Assembly (NCBI RefSeq): GCF_022678485.1
Contig: NZ_JALBYP010000038.1
Location: forward strand, 62,001-126,000
DNA from: Aliiroseovarius sediminis
GTDB taxonomy: Bacteria > Pseudomonadota > Alphaproteobacteria > Rhodobacterales > Rhodobacteraceae
Direction: 5' to 3'
DNA: 64,000 nucleotides
In this document: positions 60,745 through 64,000 of the stretch, one piece after another
Position numbering within the stretch: position 1 is the stretch's first letter
How the letters are laid out: the number at the start of each line of letters is the position of its first letter
Position numbers and translations under genes: made by a program
Notes under the pieces: model-generated
The model's input: only the letters and a program-made list of their open reading frames with translations
The model's database searches: none
What the model was told of the DNA's origin: nothing

Positions 60745-63405
60745 TTATCCGTCGTTCGAGTCGTCTCCGACATAAGTCGAGCTCATCGAACCGCCGACCA
60801 CAGTCATGTCGACCGTGTTGCCAAGGACGTTGGCACCCATCACGATGCTCTGGTTGAACGCCGCGGTGTCGACCACTGCAGCCGCCGAGGCATAGGATTC
60901 GCCGGTGACATAACCGTCGTCACCGTTGCCTGAACCCCAAGAACCGCCATCGGCCATTCCACTTGCGCCATTGGTGGCCGTACCACCCATGCCGCCGGTC
61001 ACACCGCTGGCATCAGCCGCGCCGCCGGTCGAGCTGCCGCCCATGGCATCGCCGGTGTAACCACCGGTTGACATGGCCGCGCCACCCATTCCGCCATCAC
61101 CGCTGGCTGCGGTGTTGGTGCCGCCGGACTGGCCGTCAGCGCTGGACGACGACATCTGATCGGTCACCGCAGCACCGCCGTAGCCCGAGATGGCATCTGC
61201 CATGCTATCGGCTGATCCGTCGGTGTCGGATTTCGAGAAGACATCAGCCAGTCCACCGTCGCCGGTGTCAGCCGTGGAACTGGCGGTTCCGTCGACATCG
61301 TTCATGGAGTCGGCACGACCATCGGCGTCACCGCCCATGCCACCGTCACCCATCGCGCCGTCGCCACCGTCACCCATGGCACCATCGCCACCGGGTCCTT
61401 GGCCGCCGTCACCGGCTGCACCTACGGCACCAGCACCACCAGGCCCTTGGCCGCCAACGCCACCCATGCCGATCGCGCCGTCACCACCTGGGCCTTGGCC
61501 GCCGTTGGCACCGTTTGCTGCGGCACCGGCTCCGCCGGGTCCTTGCCCGCCGTCACCGGCTGCGCCATCGCCACCGTCACCGGTAGCACCTGCACCACCT
61601 GGGCCTTGGCCGCCGGTCGCTGCAGCACCGTCGCCCGCGTTTCCACGTGCACCGTTTCCGCCGTCGCCACCGTCGCCATTGCCGCCAGCACCCATGCCAC
61701 CGTCACCGCTGGCATCAGCGTCGCCATAGCCGCTTCCGTCACCGTCCGCGTCTGCGTTGCCAGCGGTATCTGTGGCGCCGCCTGCGTCAGCAGGGCCGTT
61801 TCCGGCCGTTGCGGTCGGATCACCCGCAGCTGCACCAGCAGCAGCAAGGTTCACCAGGCCAAGCCCGGCTGCAGCACCCGCTGCGGCGCCAGATCCGGCA
61901 CCGGCATCACCGCCTGCTCCGGTTGCATCATTGTCGCTGGTCGCGTCGTTGTCGGTATCAGCGTCGTTGTCGCTGAAGCCCGAGTTGCTGGCGCTGGCGC
62001 TGGCACTTCCGTCGCCGCCGGGGCCATTGCCGCCGTCGCCGCCGTCGCCGTCACCGCCGTCACCGCCGATACCACCCGAGCCGTTTCCACCGAACGCGTC
62101 ACCACCGGTGCCGTCGCCACCGTCACCACCGTCGCCGCCGTCGCCGTCGCCACTACCGCCGTCGCCGCCGGTTGCGTCGCCGCCATAACCGCCGTCACCG
62201 GTTGTCGAGTCGCCGCCTGTGCCGTCGCCGCCATCGCCGCCGATGCCACCGCCAGCGTTACCGCCGGCTGCATTGCCGCCGTCACCGCCGTCACCGCCAC
62301 CGCCGTCGCCGCCTGTGCCATTGCCGCCGTCGCCGCCGTCGCCACCGTCGCCATCGCCGCCGTCACCACCTGTGCCATAGCCACCGGTGGCATTACCAGC
62401 TGCGGTGCTTGTGACGGGACCGTCATTGGCGTTGCTGTCAGATGCAGAATCGCCGCTGTCCCCGCCGGTGCCTTCGGTGTTGTTGTCGCTTTTGGCTTCG
62501 CCGGTTGCGTCACTGTTGGCGTTGGCGTTTCCGCTGTCTCCGCCATTGCTGCTGCCGTGGTTGCCGCTTAGACCAAGGCCAACGCCAAGGCCAAGAGCAC
62601 CAGCATCACCGCTGTCGCCCCCATCACCGGATGTGGCATCGGCGTCGCCGCCGTCACCGCTTGCTCCGCCTGACGCGTGGGACATTCCGCCAAGCGCCAT
62701 GCCTCCGTTAGCGTCCCCGGCCGAAGCATCAGCGTGCCCGCCGCCGTCACCGGTTGCGGTATCATTGCCAATGCCGTCCCCGGCAGTTGCGGTGCCGCCA
62801 TTAGCATTGCCGTTCTGGGTGAAGTCACCATTGTTGCTAACATTGGCTTCGCCCAAGTGGTCATCATCGGACAGGTAAGCTTCCTGCACGTTGACGATCC
62901 CCGTGTCATTACCTGCACCAAAATTAGCCTTGGTCAGGATGTCGCCAATATCGTCACCGGGATCCAGGGCAATATCACCACCGGCGGTCACGACATTTTC
63001 GACAGTTCCGTCTTTGACATCAATGTCCACGACATCATCATCGCGTGGAATCCACTCGCCGCCGCCAAAATCAATGTTGACCGCGTTGGAATTGTCGTTG
63101 CTGTCGTCGCCGCCATTGTTCTGGCTTTGATCCGAACTGGAACTGGTTTGCTGTTGCTGACCCTGATCTTGCCCTTGACCCTGATCTTGCCCTTGGCCCT
63201 GATCCTGACCTTGGCCCTGATCGTTTGAATTGTTGTTTTCATCCGACGTGTCGACTTGCTGCTGTTGCTGTTGCTGCTGTGCGTCCACGTCGATATCGGC
63301 CTGATCGATGTTGATGTCTGCATCAACGTCAAAATCGGCATTCTCTACCCCCACTTCGCCGACGACGAATTGGTTGTTGCTTGAGTGTCCTCTGTCTTTA
63401 GACAT
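60745..63405 (-). CDS. giant Gly/Asp/Ala-rich repeat protein, likely type I secretion substrate
   Basis: An 886-residue protein with no signal peptide. Regions: an acidic start (1-42), eight Gln (43-50), three Gln-Gly-Gln-Gly-Gln-Asp units (about 63-80), a Ser/Asp/Asn linker, a 110-200 segment containing Leu-Ser-Asp-Asp-Asp-His-Leu-Gly-Glu-Ala that resembles the 678-residue protein's first repeat, then about 630 residues of Gly-Asp-Gly/Gly-Gly-Asp and Gly-Gln-Gly-Pro-Gly-Gly repeats, and a final 50-residue non-repetitive tail with Phe-Asn-Gln-Ser-Ile-Val-Met-Gly-Ala-Asn-Val-Leu. Gly-Gly-x-Gly-x-Asp strings occur but lack the hydrophobic residue of RTX nonapeptides. AGAGGA precedes ATG 63405. 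A repetitive matrix or surface protein is the best guess. Confidence 0.75.
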   Translation of the reverse strand: MSKDRGHSSNNQFVVGEVGVENADFDVDADINIDQADIDVDAQQQQQQQQVDTSDENNNSNDQGQGQDQGQGQDQGQGQDQGQQQQTSSSSDQSQNNGGDDSNDNSNAVNIDFGGGEWIPRDDDVVDIDVKDGTVENVVTAGGDIALDPGDDIGDILTKANFGAGNDTGIVNVQEAYLSDDDHLGEANVSNNGDFTQNGNANGGTATAGDGIGNDTATGDGGGHADASAGDANGGMALGGMSHASGGASGDGGDADATSGDGGDSGDAGALGLGVGLGLSGNHGSSNGGDSGNANANSDATGEAKSDNNTEGTGGDSGDSASDSNANDGPVTSTAAGNATGGYGTGGDGGDGDGGDGGDGGNGTGGDGGGGDGGDGGNAAGGNAGGGIGGDGGDGTGGDSTTGDGGYGGDATGGDGGSGDGDGGDGGDGGDGTGGDAFGGNGSGGIGGDGGDGDGGDGGNGPGGDGSASASASNSGFSDNDADTDNDATSDNDATGAGGDAGAGSGAAAGAAAGLGLVNLAAAGAAAGDPTATAGNGPADAGGATDTAGNADADGDGSGYGDADASGDGGMGAGGNGDGGDGGNGARGNAGDGAAATGGQGPGGAGATGDGGDGAAGDGGQGPGGAGAAANGANGGQGPGGDGAIGMGGVGGQGPGGAGAVGAAGDGGQGPGGDGAMGDGGDGAMGDGGMGGDADGRADSMNDVDGTASSTADTGDGGLADVFSKSDTDGSADSMADAISGYGGAAVTDQMSSSSADGQSGGTNTAASGDGGMGGAAMSTGGYTGDAMGGSSTGGAADASGVTGGMGGTATNGASGMADGGSWGSGNGDDGYVTGESYASAAAVVDTAAFNQSIVMGANVLGNTVDMTVVGGSMSSTYVGDDSNDG
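60901..62805 (-). repeat. long Gly/Asp/Ala triplet-repeat tract inside the 886-residue gene
   Basis: About 1.9 kb of degenerate in-frame triplet repeats. The 5' half is mainly Gly-Asp-Gly and Gly-Gly-Asp, the 3' half carries Gly-Gln-Gly-Pro-Gly-Gly-(Ala/Asp) units at roughly 17-25 residue intervals (62.0-61.3 kb). The tract leaves long artificial open frames on the opposite strand. Confidence 0.85.
63160..63219 (-). repeat. 18-bp tandem repeat encoding Gln-Gly-Gln-Gly-Gln-Asp
   Basis: Three near-identical 18-bp units encode Gln-Gly-Gln-Gly-Gln-Asp. A nearby 24-bp tract (63256-63279) of alternating CAA/CAG encodes eight Gln. Both are likely length-variable. Confidence 0.8.
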
Positions 63406-64000
63406 AACTAAATTCCTCTACTGATGCCCTGAGACGCCACCAGTCTGTCCAAAGTGGCCAATCTGCGGGCATGTTTGATTTTTGGTTTGTGAGATTGCGG
63501 ACGAGGACATTTGCAAATGCAGATGACACCCATCCACTGGCTGCTTAACGCGCGACGATCACCCCCTTTTGGATGCCGGTCGAAGTCCGTGCGGACGGCT
63601 GCGAATATATCGTTAAGCGCCCTGTAATACGGGCATTCGACCTGGCTGTTTAAAAATGTGTTCAACAAACTGACGTTCGGCGTCGAAAATATCTGACGCT
63701 GAACAAGCTTGAATTTCCGCGGATCGAAAAGACAGTCGGATAAAGTGCTTATTGTTCCATGTCTTTGAAACGGTGGGGCTTTTGCTGGAAAGTAAATGGA
63801 AAGGCGGCTCTGACAGCAAGCTCTGGGTCAACAGATGCGCGCGGTTGTGCGATTCGAACTAAATCGAATGTCGGGGTACTGCACCTATAAGGCGATCTGC
63901 CGGTCCGCGGGCCGATTTGGGCTATATCAAACTGTTTAGATCTGCCTTCGGAGCCGTAACAAAGTTGTCCGACACACCCAAATCGTGATATAGAGGTTCA
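63406..64000. other. 595 bp without a supported gene, upstream of the 886-residue gene
   Basis: Short minus-strand frames (63408-63668, 63613-63831) have no recognisable motif and overlap each other. No tRNA fold or transposase is evident. It probably holds the promoter and regulatory region of the 886-residue gene, plus the end of whatever lies beyond the window. Confidence 0.5.

Noticed and set aside
61399-62571. 390-codon plus-strand frame rich in Ala, Val and Thr
   Set aside because: It is the antisense of the Gly/Asp repeats: the periodic codons leave no stops on the other strand. No motif, and composition purely reflects the repeat.
61000-62700. Regular repeats that might suggest a CRISPR array
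   Set aside because: The units are triplet-based, degenerate, without unique spacers of constant length, and lie in a single reading frame.
60901-62805. RTX calcium-binding nonapeptides
   Set aside because: Gly-Gly-x-Gly-x-Asp strings occur by composition, but the hydrophobic residue at position 8 is nearly always missing, so a classical beta-roll is not supported.
63613-63831. 72-codon minus-strand frame upstream of the giant gene
   Set aside because: No clear ribosome site, no recognisable family, overlaps another weak frame; not enough to call a gene.
63840-63890. GATTCGAACTAAATCGAA-like stretch recalling a tRNA T-arm
   Set aside because: No acceptor stem or anticodon arm can be drawn around it.

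Overview
This GC-rich window with tightly packed, often 1-4 nt overlapping genes looks like chromosome of a marine Roseobacter-group alphaproteobacterium (Rhodobacterales). Pointers are a hexameric tyrosine-coordinated heme protein like the one known from Silicibacter/Ruegeria, gene-transfer-agent (GTA) head-spike genes of the rcc01079 type, the flagellar order motB-flgE-flgK-flgL-flgI, and a tripartite tricarboxylate transporter coupled to AtuA/DUF4387 proteins. The genus is not determined.

Layout. 1-7.4 kb: end of an RluA-type pseudouridine synthase, a FabH-like ketoacyl synthase, a DUF3833 lipoprotein, an aldehyde dehydrogenase, a 1-Cys peroxiredoxin, and the homogentisate operon hmgA-(maiA remnant)-fahA, in which maiA is reduced to two out-of-frame ends. 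7.5-13.4 kb: flagellar motor, hook, junction and P-ring genes. 13.8-16.5 kb: Na/Pi cotransporter; a perfect palindrome, an Rrf2/NsrR-like regulator that has lost its recognition helix, and the heme protein. 16.6-22.0 kb: an RND efflux operon with TetR regulator and a matching operator. 22.2-28.8 kb: a dipeptide/oligopeptide-type ABC importer and a LysR regulator. 28.9-30.4 kb: a three-gene GTA-spike-like operon.

30.5-45.2 kb: an exopolysaccharide locus with a priming sugar-phosphate transferase, chain-length tyrosine kinase, Wza-type export lipoprotein, three glycosyltransferases, an EpsG-like polymerase, a HAD plus UbiA-like pair, a PglK-like ABC flippase candidate, a nucleotide-sugar dehydrogenase and a UDP-glucuronate epimerase. 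45.4-47.2 kb: ilvD. 47.3-55.0 kb: a divergent sensory/transport unit made of a periplasmic binding protein, TctE-like kinase and TctD-like regulator on the minus strand, facing tctC-tctB-tctA-AtuA-DUF4387 on the plus strand, with an 11-bp tandem repeat between them.

55.1-63.4 kb: after an IS3-type transposase scrap comes the most unusual part, a type I secretion pair (ABC ATPase and HlyD adaptor) encoded with two large, low-complexity acidic proteins. The 678-residue protein carries a novel-looking repeat built around Asn-Gln and Asp-x-Asp motifs. The 886-residue protein is mostly Gly/Asp/Ala triplet repeats, and its two ends resemble pieces of the 678-residue repeat. Neither has clear RTX nonapeptides. 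The best reading is a dedicated secretion system for extracellular matrix or surface proteins. The last 595 bases hold no gene I can support.
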